This document shows, in pieces, positions 45,501 through 55,238 of a DNA stretch of 64,000 nucleotides (position 1 is its first letter; every line of letters starts with the position of its first letter). The translations under genes were made by a program, and so were the position numbers. The notes beneath the pieces are model-generated. The model ran no database searches. It was not told the origin of the DNA and was given only the letters and a program-made list of their open reading frames with translations. Source of the DNA: Poa pratensis (lineage: Eukaryota; Streptophyta; Magnoliopsida; Poales; Poaceae); the NCBI GenBank assembly GCA_947311845.1, contig CAMZMU010000034.1, positions 83,010,079-83,074,078 of the forward strand, written 5' to 3'.

Positions 45501-47201
45501 CGCAAGCTCGCCGCCGGCGGTCGAGGACGGCCACGAGTCTACGGTCTACCAAAGTCCAAAAGGACTTGACTGGGTGGTGGAGGGGGTCGAGGGGATCATC
45601 TCTGCGAGTTTAATCGAAGAATGGCTCGGTCATGGGCTTGCCACGGTCGACGGACCAACGGCGGCGACCCCGGCCGATTTCTGAGCAGAGCTCGGCCATC
45701 TCGAACTATCAGAGCAGAGGAGGTTTCCAGGGGGGAGGGGAGGGTGCAGTGCATCGCTGAGGGAGGCCCTGGGCTCCTTTTATAGCCCGAGGGGCTGAGG
45801 GCAAGGGCACGGGGGTGTGGACGCCGTGGCGGCGCGTGGCCGGTGCTCCAGTGACCACAGAGGGGGAGTGGATAAGCGCGACGCGCTGGAGCTACAGGGG
45901 TGAGCACGAGGTGTACTGGAGCGTCGGTGCGTCGTGTAGTTCCTGGAAGGGGACTGCTCGTGCGGCGCGGCGTTTAGCTGCTGGCGGCGCCCGGTGGACG
46001 GCGCCTAACTCCGGCCGGAAATTAATGGGGAGGGGATGGGGTTGCGTCTGGTCTAAGCTAGATGAGCAGGAGGGGTCTGGGTCGCGTCCGGGGTTCGGCG
46101 GAACCAGGGAACAGCAGAGGAGCCGGAGGAACAGCGCGGCGGCGCTGTTTGGGCTAGGTTGCGCCGGCGGTGACCACGCAGGAGGTCATGCCGATATCGG
46201 AATCGTGACGTTTCTCTCAACCTAAGGCACTAGAAGAAAAAGTGATCGCGTCACTTGGTGCCAAATTTGATTCCCTACAACTTCTCTGACTAGAGTTTCT
46301 GCTAATTCGCAGGTTGATTCGACTAAGATTTTCAAAATACAGTACTGGTCAGAAATTAAAATTGTCGTTTGGAGGGGCAAACCATGTTTGGTTTGAACCA
46401 AACTTGGTCCAGAGGTGTAGGGTCTACTAGAGCATGCAACTAGGTGCTTGCTTCTCAATACAAAAATCATTTGGGCTAGATTTTGAAATCCGTTGAGTTT
46501 AGGGCAGAAACTTGCAGAAGGAAAAGGTCCAACATTTTCCTAACAAGCTACCCAAAGTTTAGCACAAAGGGGCTACACACTGCCTAGAGATCACTCTCTA
46601 ATTTTGGTGGAATTTTTGGAGACATTAAAATAGGGGTTCCTTTGGAAATTGCAAAAAGGCAGGAAAAGAGCATTACAAAGGAAGTACCTCAAATAATGCC
46701 CAAATGGAGTTGGGACAATGGGATGAAATGTTCAGGAGGTGAAATCATGCACATACCCAAAATGGCATAATTTTTGGAGGTTCCTAGCTTGGTTAAAATA
46801 TTTCTGGACTAGAAATGGCAGTTTGGAAAATATTGGCTAACTTGGGAATATTGCATTGGAGTATGCAATATTTTTGCATGGATGGTCTTTATGTGGACAT
46901 GGGGTCCTCTGGTATTTTTGGGGGATTTATTTGGCTATGGAAATGGGCTTTCCTTTTGTAAGTGGAGAAAAAGGGTTTAAATGGTTTAATGATTAGGGCT
47001 AGGGTTTTCGAGAGAAAACTTTAGCAACAAAATCACCAAAGCATTGGAGAGGTTCACGGATCATTGGGAAATTTTGAGAGAGCAATTCCAAAGTCAAATT
47101 ATCCCCAAAAGAATTGAAGAAACATTTAGGAGAAATAGAAAAAGTTTTTCAGGTGTCAGAAAACACCGCTAAAATTAGGTCCCAAATTTTGGGGTGTTAC
47201 A
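42549..47201 (-). repeat. 5' LTR of the giant-LTR element
   Basis: It is the pair of 35288-39937. Differences I can find by eye are mainly single-base length changes in G, C or A runs (for example near 44180, 44224, 44475, 44580, 45072, 45731, 46920) and one substitution (ggctgaggg near 45797 against ggcagaggg near 38531). Confidence 0.93.
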
Positions 47202-47206
47202 TTTTA

Positions 47207-47694
47207 CTTTTATGTTGAGTCAGTTTTCCTACTTCTTTCTATCTCAGAAGCAAACACTAGTGTCAACTTTGGTGCAACAATTTTTATATGCTTGTATATT
47301 GCACTTATCATATTGCTTTGTGTTGACAAATATCCATGAGATATATATGTTGAAAGTTGAAAGCAATTGCTGAAGCTTAAATCTTCCTTTGTGTTGGTTA
47401 AATACCTTTTACTTAGAATCTATTGCTTTATGAGTTAACTCTTATGCAAAACTCTTTGATGCTTGTCTCGAAAGTACTATTCATGAAAAGTTTTTTGCTT
47501 ATATGATTCAGTTGTTTGCTCATTATCTACTTGCTAGCAAACTATAGACCATTAACCTGGATCACTTCATTCATAACATGTGCTTTACAATACTATTTAA
47601 TCAAGATTATGATTGTAGCATGTCACCTCAGAAATTATTTTGTTTTTATCATTTTACCTACTCGAGGACGAGTAGAACTAAGCTTGGGGATGCT
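47207..47694 (+). other. Gypsy 3' untranslated region (right part) and polypurine tract
   Basis: This continues the sequence broken at 35282. It ends in actcgaggacgagtagaact and the purine-rich agcttggggatgct that primes plus-strand synthesis next to the 3' LTR at 47695. No coding is present. Confidence 0.8.
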
Positions 47695-49277
47695 TGATAC
47701 GTCTCAAACGTATCTATAATTTCTGATGTTCCATGTTGATATTATACCAATTGTTACATGTTTTAAATGCACTTCATAGCATTTTTATGCATTTTCTGGG
47801 ACTAACCTATTAACAAGATGCCACAGTGCCAGTTCCTGTTTTCTGCTGTTTTTGTATTCCAGAAAAACTAGTCTGGAAATATTCTCGGAATTGGACGAAA
47901 CTTGGACAGGACCTCCTATTTTTCCAACACGTACACGGAGTCCAAAGGAGAGACGGAGGGGGGCCGCGAGCCAGCCACACCATGGGGTGGCACGGCCCCA
48001 CCCTCTGCCGCGCCGTGGGGTGGTGTGGGCCCCACGGGCGTCTCCAGCCACCGCCCTTTCGCCTATTTATTCATCTTCACGGGAAAATCCTAGACACCTG
48101 AGCCATATTCCACGAAAAGTTCCAGAGACGCCGCCGCCGTCAACCCTAGCTCGGGAGGGTTCAGAAGCTCTTCCCGGCACCCTGCCGGAGAGAGGAATCA
48201 TCACCGGAGGGCTGTACATCACCATGTCTGCCTCCGGAGTGATGCGTGAGTAGTTCATCCTTGGACTACGGGTCCATAGCAGTAGCTAGATGGTTGTCTC
48301 TCCACTTTATGCTATCATGTTTAGATCTTGTGAGCTGCCTATCATGATCAAGATCATCTTATTGTAATGCTACATGTTGTGTTTGCTAGGATCCGATGAA
48401 TATTGAATACTATGTCAAGTTGATTATCAATCTATCATATATGTTATTTATGATCTTGCATGCTTTCCGTTACTAGTAGATGCTTTGGCCAAGTAGATGC
48501 TTGTAACTCCAAGAGTTAGTATTTATGCTAGATAGTGGGTTCATGTCTCCGGTAATCTGGGAGAGTGACAACAACTTCTAAGATTGTGGATGTGATGTTG
48601 CCACTAGGGATAAAATAACCGATGCTTAGCTTAAGGGTGCGCCGTTAGGTCTAATGCATTTGTTTACATTACACACATTACTTAATGCGATTATCCGTTG
48701 CTTGCAACTTAATACCAACGGGGAACTCGGTATGACAACCTGGAGGTGGATTATTAGTCATAGACACTGTTGGATAACGGTCTATGTATTTTGTCGTAAT
48801 GCCCACATGAATATCATTGTAATCATCATGTCATATATATGCATTGTCATGCGCTCAATATTTTGTCAATTGCCCAGCTGTAATTTGTTCACCCAGCATG
48901 TTAGTTATCTTTTATGGAGAGACACCACTAGTGAACTGTGGACCCCGGTCCATTCTTTTACACTGATAATACAACCAACTGCAAACATTGTTCCTTTTCA
49001 TTCTCTGTAATTTACTACTGTTTTCCACACCATACGTTTAATCCTTTGTTTTCAGCAAGCCGGTGAGATTGACAACCTCACTGTTTCGTTGGGGCAAAAT
49101 AGTTTGATTGTGTTGTGTGCAGGTTCCACGTCAGCGCGCCACTGACAACCTTCAGAAGTGATTTCTTGCTCCTACTGGTTCGATTAAACCTTGGTTTCAT
49201 ACTGAGGGAAATTGCTGCTACACTGCTTCATACCTTCCTCTTGGGGTCTCCCAACGAACGTGTGATCCACGTCATCA
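47695..49277 (+). repeat. Gypsy 3' LTR (full length)
   Basis: It is 1,583 bp, TGATACGTC to ...GTCATCA. It contains the segment of roughly 400 bp (about 48558-48955) that is missing from the 5' LTR. Confidence 0.92.
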
Positions 49278-49494
49278 ACCGACGCCATTGTCCATGATCA
49301 GGAAATCTTGATCATCTGTTACCCAACGAACTAGTTAAATAGAGGCTACTAGGGACCTGATTGTTTTCATACCACACGTGTATTAATGTTTCCGCGTAAT
49401 ACAGTAATAGCATGGTATTAAAACATATTATGAACAATTGAGATATGACAAATAAAATCACTTTATTAATTGCCTCTAGGGCATATCTCCAACA
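49278..49494 (-). repeat. Copia 5' LTR, part 2
   Basis: This is the outer end of the LTR interrupted at 29668. It ends in gcctctagggcatatctcca then aca, directly before the target duplication gcact. Confidence 0.92.
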
Positions 49495-49641
49495 GCACTT
49501 TCTCAAAGCATGGCCTATACACATGCTAGTCATATGTAAAACTGACACTCCATTACTTACGTATCTTGCTTTATTGTTTCACTTGAGAAATTATTTGGAT
49601 CTAATATTTTGATTCATCATATTTTGATTGTTGTTTTGTAG

Positions 49642-51182
49642 GTTCAGAAGCCAAGACATGCAGTGTTCGCAGTAGGACATATACCTCTTTTCCGTGTCAG
49701 TGGGATCAATGTGTTGAAGCATGCCACAAGGAGGGCTATACCGAAGGGGGTGTCTCCCTATCATCTTGAGACCCATTGTTGCGATATTTTGTTTCTGCAA
49801 GAAAGAGTGTTGAATAAAATTTGTTGCAACTGTAAGCAACGGTCATATGATGTGATGTAATAAGTAACAAGATCGTGTAACAAGGAGAATTAATAAATCG
49901 TGCCTTTTTTTAAATTGTTACTCAAGTTTGGCTTACAGTACAACACAAATATCGACCTCTTGCCACCATGCTAAGTTACATGCTAGGAATATTAGATTCA
50001 TGAGTCGATGGATCCTAGTTTTCCTACATATAAAGGGGTATGTTGTGATCTAGATGCATTTTAATTTATCAACATGTATACATATCTTTATTTTTTTTAT
50101 AGAATTTGTGTATGTTGAGTCAACTCTATCCGGTGCCTTAAGTCCTATCATTGTTGTGGATCAATTGCATGCTGTTTTGCAGTACAATCCAAAATAATTG
50201 ACATTAGTTGTACGAATTCTTATATAATATCCAATATCTCTATATTTCTTCAAACATACAATTAAATTGGTATCTACAACCATAGACATGTACAATCAAA
50301 AGATTGTATCGCCTATCATAAGAGACATCTATTTTTATTGATGAGAAAATTGTTGCTCAAACTCATAGTGCAATATATATTATATTTAGTAGTAAAAATT
50401 ATGCTCTCCTAATATCTTGCAAATATTAACTGTTTAATTGTAATCATTTTGGTCTTTCTATGTCGCCTTATGCAATGGATAAAAAATGCATGGTCTAAGA
50501 GTTCGAGCGTTTTAGAACTTAATATGTGTGGTACATCACCTACATAAGTTAATATATCTCGCCTTATGGAATGGATTGAAAAAGGGTTGGTCCAAACGTC
50601 TGTGTTAGAAAACTCAAAAACAATTGTAGCAACATTAATGTGTATTAGTTAATAGTATCTATATTATTAAATTTCATTAATGAAATGATTCATACGTCTT
50701 CAAAATGGATTTAAATGTACAACATACAAAAATTCATCATGCAGATAGAGCCATATCTTGGAGATAGAATATATTGCATCACACATATCTTCTAGATATA
50801 TAGGATTACGGCCATATCTTTGACAGTCATTTTTCATCAGGTTTCATTATCCATGAGTATAAGAGATGACATAGCCCATTTGGATGTGCGTCTATTGTGT
50901 TCTTGCTTACTTGCGTTCTTGTATACTACTCGAGCATGGGTGCCCTCAACATGCCAACCCTTGTATGCTTTCTACTGCTCGTGCCACTCCATTTGGTTCC
51001 TGGTAAATATTTCTATGAAACCAACCCAAAGAACGTTGCACTTTCTCAAAGCATGGCCTATACACATGCTAGTCATATGTAAAACTGACACTCCATTACC
51101 TACGTATCTTGCTTTATTGTTTCACTTAGGAATTTTTTGGATCTAATATTTGATTCATCATATTTTGATTGTTGTTTTGTAG
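49642..51182 (+). repeat. Tandem unit 3 of the defensin-like array
   Basis: It is 1,541 bp, from exon 2 of copy 3 to exon 2 of copy 4, without insertions. This is the cleanest unit for aligning the array: exon 2 tail, about 1 kb of flank, TATA region at 50797, exon 1 and a 180-bp intron. Confidence 0.88.
50777..50856 (+). promoter_or_regulatory. Conserved TATA region, defensin-like copy 4
   Basis: catcacacatatcttctaga then TATATAGG (TATATA at 50797-50802), 139 bp upstream of the signal-peptide ATG at 50936. It is identical in layout to copies 2 and 3. Confidence 0.45.
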
Positions 51183-51310
51183 GTTCAGAAGCCAAGACAT
51201 GCAGTGTTCGTAGTAGGACATATACCTCTTTTCCGTGTCAGCGGGATCAATGTGTTGAAGCATGCCACAAGGAGGGCTGTACCGAAGGGGGTGTCTCCCT
51301 ATCAGCTTGA
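50936..51310 (+). CDS. Defensin-like peptide gene copy 4 (4-Cys frame)
   Basis: This is the least damaged copy. Exon 1 (50936-51002, 67 bp) encodes a signal peptide (MGALNMPTLVCF, then LLLVPLHLVPG). GTAAAT donor, 180-bp intron and gttttgtag acceptor are all intact. Exon 2 (51183-51310) gives SEAKTC, FPC, QxxQC, VEAC, with a Tyr-to-Cys change in HKEGC. It then runs through a 5-G run (51287-51291) into a stop at 51308-51310, for a mature peptide of about 42 residues. In the alternative frame the canonical second half (C, 12 residues, C-x-C-x3-C) stays open to TGA at 51352-51354. The C-x3-C with C-x-C spacing is the plant defensin CS-alpha-beta pattern. Whether the short product is made or the gene is dead cannot be told from sequence. 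Confidence 0.6.
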
Positions 51311-51994
51311 GACCCATTGTTGCGATATTTTGTTTCTGCAAGAAAGAGTGTTGAAGAAAATGTGTTGCAACTATAAGCAACAGTCATATGATGTGATGTA
51401 ATAAGTAACAAGATCGTGTAACAAGGAGAATTAATAAATCGTGCCTTTTTTTAAATTGTTACTCAAGTTTGGCTTACAGTACGACACAAATATCAACCTC
51501 TTGCCACCATGCTAAGTTACATGCTGGGAATATTAGATTCATGAGTCGATGGATCCTAGTTTTCCTACATAGAAAGGTGTATGTTGTGATCCAGATGCAT
51601 TTTAATTTATCAACATGTATACATATCTTTATTTATTTTATAGAATTTGTGTATGTCGAGTCATCTCTATCCGGTGCCTTAAGTCCTATCATTGTTGTGG
51701 ATCAATGGCATGCTGTTTTGCAGTACAATCCAAAATAATTGACATTAGTTGTACGAATTCTTATATAATATCCAATATCTCTATATTTCTTCAAACAGAC
51801 AATTAAATTGGTATCTACAACCATAGACATGTACAATCAAAAGATTGTATCGCCTATCATAAGAGACATCTATTTTTATTGATGATAAAATTGTTTCTCA
51901 AACTCATAGTGCAATATATATTATATTTAGTAGTAAAAATTATGCTCTCCTAATATCACTAGTAGGGAAACCCTATATAGGTAGGTTGGCACCC

Positions 51995-52195
51995 TGTGGC
52001 GCACCCTTAATTGGTGCGCCACAGAATTATTTTTTGTGGCGCACCAAGCCCCGTGCGCCACAGAATGTCACATTTCTGTGGCGCACTAAACCACATGCGC
52101 CACAGAAATTAGACATTCTGTGGCGCACCAAGCCTGGTGCGCCACAGAAAGACACATTTCTGTGGCGCACATGGCCAGGTGCGCCACAGAAAGTT
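51995..52195. repeat. Subterminal inverted repeats of CACTA 2, left
   Basis: Five to six alternating tgtggcgcacc and ggtgcgccaca motifs pair into successive stem-loops. The right-hand counterpart is at 52988-53195. Frames that run through them (CGAP- or WRT-rich) are repeat artefacts. Confidence 0.8.
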
Positions 52196-52794
52196 ATCTG
52201 GGGGGCGGGTTAGAATCCTTTGACATGTAGTTAGGTTTGAGTGTCTAGTAGGTATAGGAATTTTGAAATATGAATTTTGACCTTTTCTGCAACAAACAGG
52301 AAAAAAACTTGTAACGGCCATAACTTTTGCATACGACGTCGAAATAATGCAAAAAATATGTCAAAAAAAACATGAGAAAAATCCGAGTTCGAATTCCAAA
52401 AGAAAAAAAAGTTATTTCAAACAGACGATTTTTCGCAGCAAAATCAAAAAAAGAAAAAAAATTCAAAATAATAAAAAATTCAAAAAGTCCAAAAAAGACA
52501 CAGAAATGTATAACAAAGAAGATTGTTGAATTTTTTGGATTTTTTTGAAGTGTTTTGACTTTTTTGACTTTTTTGAATTTTTTGGATTTTTTGAAAAAAA
52601 TTAAGTTTTTTGGATTTTTTTTGATCTTTTGAAACTTTTGAATCTCCTTTTGAAACTTTAGAAGTTTGTGAAAAATCTGAAATTTAAAAACACACATTTA
52701 TAACACATACCACACATATACACATACAAGAGTTAAGAGGGTTCATATGATATATATCAATAAGAATTTGAGTAGCACAAGGGTAGGTGAACTG

Positions 52795-52862
52795 GGTGGA
52801 ACTTAGAAGTTAAGCGTGCTAGGGTTGGAGCAGTTTGAGGATGGGTGACCTAGCGGGAAGGT
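52795..52862 (+). repeat. 5S rRNA-like fragment inside CACTA 2
   Basis: The sequence aagttaagcgtgctagggtt...gaggatgggtgacc...cgggaag follows the 3' half of plant 5S rRNA, including the internal-promoter A-box and C-box regions, with mismatches. It is too incomplete to be a functional 5S gene. A Cassandra element with similar 5S sequence lies only 0.5 kb away. Confidence 0.6.
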
Positions 52863-53955
52863 ATCAGTTCAAAAAATTCAAAAAATATGAAAATAATTCT
52901 AATAATTAGGATTTTTCATATTATTTCATATTCTGATTTTTTTGAAACTTTTTATATTTTTTTTTCATTTTTTTCATTTTTTGAGAATTCTGTGGCGCAC
53001 CAGGCCAGGTGCGCCACAGAAATGTGAGAATTCTGTGGCGCACCAGGCCAGGTGCGCCACAGAAATGTGAGAATTCTGTGGCGCACCAAGCCAGGTGCGC
53101 CACAGAAATAATTTTAGTGGCGAGAATTCTGTGGCTCACCCAGCAAACCTGGGGGTGCGCCACAGAATCCCAAATTGGTGCGCCACTGATAGCCTTTTCT
53201 GTACTAGTGTATCTTGCAAATATTAACTTTTTAATTGTAAGGAATGAACGTCACTAGTCATAGTGGTAGCTACACATGGACCCTCTCCTTTGCTGTTGAT
53301 ATGGGCATGGGAAGAGTTGTAATGGAAATTTCGATGTGACATCCTGGTTCAGTGCTTAATAGGATTGATAGAATACTCATAAAAACAAGTTGCAAAAGAA
53401 GCTCATCTGAAAAGAACTCCGAGGTTAAGCGTGCTTGGACCGGAACGAGCTGAGGATGAGTGACCGACCGGGAAGTCCTTCCCGGTGCGCACGAGTGAGA
53501 ACAAAGTGCATAGAAAAGACCAGTGTTGATCTGTGGGGCCAGGGGTGACAGGCCCGGACCGGGATGGGCTGGGTGTTACATGTGGTATCACAGCTGACCC
53601 TCGTGGTAACTCGGGCGTGTGCAGGTCTGTGGGCGGACATGTGGGACATGTGCTGGCATTGGGTGCATAGACGGGTGCCAATAGGGGAAGTTCCTGGACT
53701 AGGGTTGACCGACGAGGGCGTCGGTCTTCTAAGGGGGAAGGATGTGACATCCTGGCTCAGGGCTTAGTAGGATTGATAGAATACTCATAAAAATAAGTTG
53801 CAACTTATTTTATGAAATCTCATCTGAAAAGAATTTCGAGGTTATACGTCCTTGGCCCGGAGCGACTTGAGGATGGGTAACCAACCTTTCTGGTTACGCA
53901 CGAGTGAGGACAAAGTGCGCAGAAAAGGCCAGTGTTGATCTATGGGGTCAGTTTA

Positions 53956-54936
53956 GAGATTTTATGGTGCGTTTGGTTGAGTGGCTATCCCTCAAGTGGT
54001 TAGTGGCACCCATTTTTTAGGTGGTTGCCCTGTGTTTGGTTCCTGATGTGGGGTCGTTAAGAGTAACCATATTTTAAGCATATTCCCTCAAAAAAGTGGT
54101 TGAGCTCAACCACCATGGTGGTTGAAGCCAACCACCGTGGGCGAGCTGATGCGGTCACTTGCGAAACATTTTGCCACGTGCTCACCTTACCTATTAAATA
54201 GAAATATTACCCCTTTTAAATATTTGAACAAATTTTTCTCTTTTAAAATATATTTTATTTTTTTACCCCTTTTATAAATTTGAGCAAACTTTTCACTTTT
54301 TATATATTAGGAATATTTAAAAAAAAACTTTTCCCTTTTAAATATTTGAACAAACTTTTCCCTTTTAAATATTTGAACAAACTTTTCCTTTTTAAATATT
54401 TGAACGAACGTTCCCTTTTATATACTAAGAATATATGAACAAACTTTTCCCTTTTAAAATATGTTAAAAAACATTACCCCTTTAAAATATTTAAATAAAA
54501 AATTCTTTTTTATATGTTAAGAATATTTGAAAAAACTTTTCCCTTTTAATTATTTGAATAAATTATTACTTTTTAAACATTTGAACAAACTTTTCCTTTT
54601 TAAATATTTGAACAAAGGTTACGTCGCGTGCGGATATTTTACCCCAATAATTAAGAAAATTTCCTCACCAAATTGTAATATAAATATTTGAACAAACTTT
54701 ACCTTTTAAAATATATATTATGGCGGTATTCTCACAATCTTAAAATAGTGACCATATCACCCTAACCATATTTAAACCCTCAAAAAACATAAAATGGCTA
54801 CCCCTAACTACTTATTATCCTATCAACCAAACAAAAATTGGCTCAACCAACCGACGCAACCAAACATGAAAAATGGCTACCACCAACCACGTGGTTGGGG
54901 GTGCACCAGTTTTTCATAGCCACTCAACCAAGCTGC
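53956..54936. mobile_element. TIR element inserted in the Cassandra 3' LTR
   Basis: The inner parts of both ends match as inverted repeats: gtttggttgagtggctat at about 53971 and atagccactcaacca at about 54917. Both ends also carry short ggtggttg/caaccacc palindromes. The middle (54190-54720) is a degenerate tandem array of cccttttaaatatttgaaca and variants, about 28-30 bp each. The LTR sequence resumes with ggggtgac exactly as in the 5' LTR. I found no clear target duplication, so the superfamily is open. Confidence 0.55.
54190..54720. repeat. Degenerate AT-rich tandem array
   Basis: About 12-15 loose copies of (a)cttttcccttttaaatat then ttgaacaa occur here, with some expanded tatatattaagaatatt variants. 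It lies inside the TIR element. Confidence 0.6.
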
Positions 54937-54977
54937 GGGGTGACAAGCCTGTTCAGGGGTGGGGCCGGGGTGTTACA

Positions 54978-55227
54978 TTAGCCACAATTTCTCTGAAGCA
55001 TGCCCTTTTATCGATTTATTTATTTTTTGAAATTTTTTATCGATTGATTTTGAGCTACCCGCATTGGTCTTTTATTCACGGAAACCAAGTACCTCCGCTG
55101 CACAACCTTCGGTAATTACAGAATTGGGTTCTGCTTTTTTTTTAGAGAAAAGACCATACGGACCTGCTTTTATAAAGCAATTAATTGGGTTCTGCTTCAG
55201 GAATGTGGCTCGAACTCTTTGCAAAAC
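54978..55227. other. Unassigned flank
   Basis: No gene is visible. A short duplication (aattgggttctgctt) occurs at about 55122 and 55183. It forms the left flank of the LINE, whose target site continues on the far side at 58685. Confidence 0.4.
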
Positions 55228-55238
55228 CTGGTGCTTGT

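Larger units (their letters stand above)
35288..47201 (-). mobile_element. Giant-LTR retroelement, gag-pol absent, very young (inner level)
   Basis: Target duplication tttta lies at 35283-35287 and 47202-47206. The element reads right to left: 5' LTR 42549-47201 (4,653 bp), primer binding site TGGTATCAGAGC (minus, 42532-42543), interior 39938-42548 (2.6 kb), polypurine tract (gaccttcccccctt on plus, 39938-39951), 3' LTR 35288-39937 (4,650 bp). LTR ends are TGTAACACCCC and GGGGTGTCACA on the minus strand. The two LTRs look almost identical. No gag, protease, RT or integrase is encoded. The format (LTRs over 4 kb, short non-gag-pol interior) is that of the large retrotransposon derivatives (LARDs) known in Triticeae. 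Two ORFs sit in the interior, one per strand, as described separately. Confidence 0.93.
29669..49277 (+). mobile_element. Athila-like Gypsy retrotransposon, gag-protease only (middle level)
   Basis: Target duplication accga lies at 29664-29668 and 49278-49282. The 5' LTR is 29669-30823 and the 3' LTR 47695-49277, both starting TGATACGTCTCAAACG. The primer binding site is TGGCGCCGTTGCCGGGGA at 30834-30851, and the polypurine tract agcttggggatgct abuts 47695. The interior encodes a broken gag and a protease-like domain, then goes straight into a long 3' UTR. No RT, RNase H or integrase is present, even allowing for the nested element. The LTR start, tract and layout resemble the Sabrina/Fatima/WHAM group of Triticeae elements, and I do not assign one name. 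It would depend on an autonomous relative to move. Confidence 0.92.
21767..49494 (-). mobile_element. Copia retrotransposon (outer level of the nest)
   Basis: Target duplication gcact lies at 21762-21766 and 49495-49499. The element reads right to left. Its 3' LTR is 21767-23384. Its 5' LTR is 28250-29663 continued at 49278-49494 (about 1,630 bp in total), split by the Gypsy insertion. The LTR starts (minus strand) TGTTGGAGATATGCCCTAGA and ends CCCCAACA. The primer binding site is tRNA-iMet type (gctctgatacca on plus, 28237-28248), and the polypurine tract abuts 23384 (gtctcccacttgcac on plus). The 4.9-kb interior keeps only fragments of pol. It is broken by many stops and not autonomous. Confidence 0.92.
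21660..49769 (+). pseudogene. Defensin-like peptide gene copy 3, intron split by a 27.7-kb transposon nest
   Basis: Exon 1 (21660-21726) encodes the signal peptide (MGALNMPTLVCF, then LLLVPLHLVPG) and ends at an intact GTAAAT donor. Exon 2 starts at 49642 after an intact gttttgtag acceptor. The intron is thus about 27.9 kb, because a Copia element carrying two further nested elements inserted at gcact in the middle of it. Exon 2 reads SEAKTC, FPC, QxxQC, VEAC, HKEGYTEGG. The G-run (49746-49750) has 5 G, so the frame ends at TGA 49767-49769 after four cysteines. The 8-Cys continuation lies in the next frame and ends at 49811-49813. Both splice sites and both exons are otherwise intact. Transcription through 27.9 kb of methylated repeats is doubtful, so I class it as a pseudogene. 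Confidence 0.75.
51957..53209. mobile_element. CACTA-type element 2, non-autonomous
   Basis: The termini are CACTAGTAGGGAAA at 51957 and TTTTCTGTACTAGTG ending at 53209, with target duplication tat at 51954-51956 and 53210-53212. The undisturbed site is readable in units 1-3 (ctaatatcttgc). Subterminal arrays of ctgtggcgcacc and its complement ggtgcgccacag occur at both sides (51995-52195 and 52988-53195). The middle is A/T-rich, and a 5S-rRNA-like piece lies at about 52795-52862. No transposase is encoded; total length is 1,253 bp. Confidence 0.9.
51183..53239 (+). repeat. Tandem unit 4 of the defensin-like array (truncated)
   Basis: It follows unit 3 as far as the 3' flank (gctctcctaatat, 51956), is split by CACTA element 2, resumes at 53213 (cttgcaaatattaac) and is lost at about 53239. 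No fifth copy follows. Confidence 0.8.
53335..54977 (+). mobile_element. Cassandra-type TRIM with 5S-like LTRs
   Basis: The 5' LTR is 53335-53580 (TGTGACATCC...GTGTTACA, 246 bp) and the 3' LTR starts at 53743 and ends at 54977. A tRNA-iMet-like primer site (tggtatcacagc) follows the 5' LTR, and the purine tract aagggggaagga precedes the 3' LTR. The interior is only 162 bp, with no coding. Each LTR holds a 5S-like block (for example gaactccgaggttaagcgtg at 53417), the hallmark of Cassandra. The 3' LTR is split by a 1-kb insertion at about 53956-54936. The 5-bp flanks (ttcga and ttagc) do not match, so one side may have been rearranged. Confidence 0.8.

Noticed and set aside
52245..52697. Minus-strand 150-aa Lys/Phe-rich frame in CACTA 2
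   Set aside because: It follows an A/T-rich simple tract (aaaaattcaaaa-type) and has no protein-like complexity.
53417..53480. 5S rRNA gene
   Set aside because: Only part of 5S is present with mismatches, inside an LTR with a second copy in the partner LTR. This is Cassandra, not rDNA.
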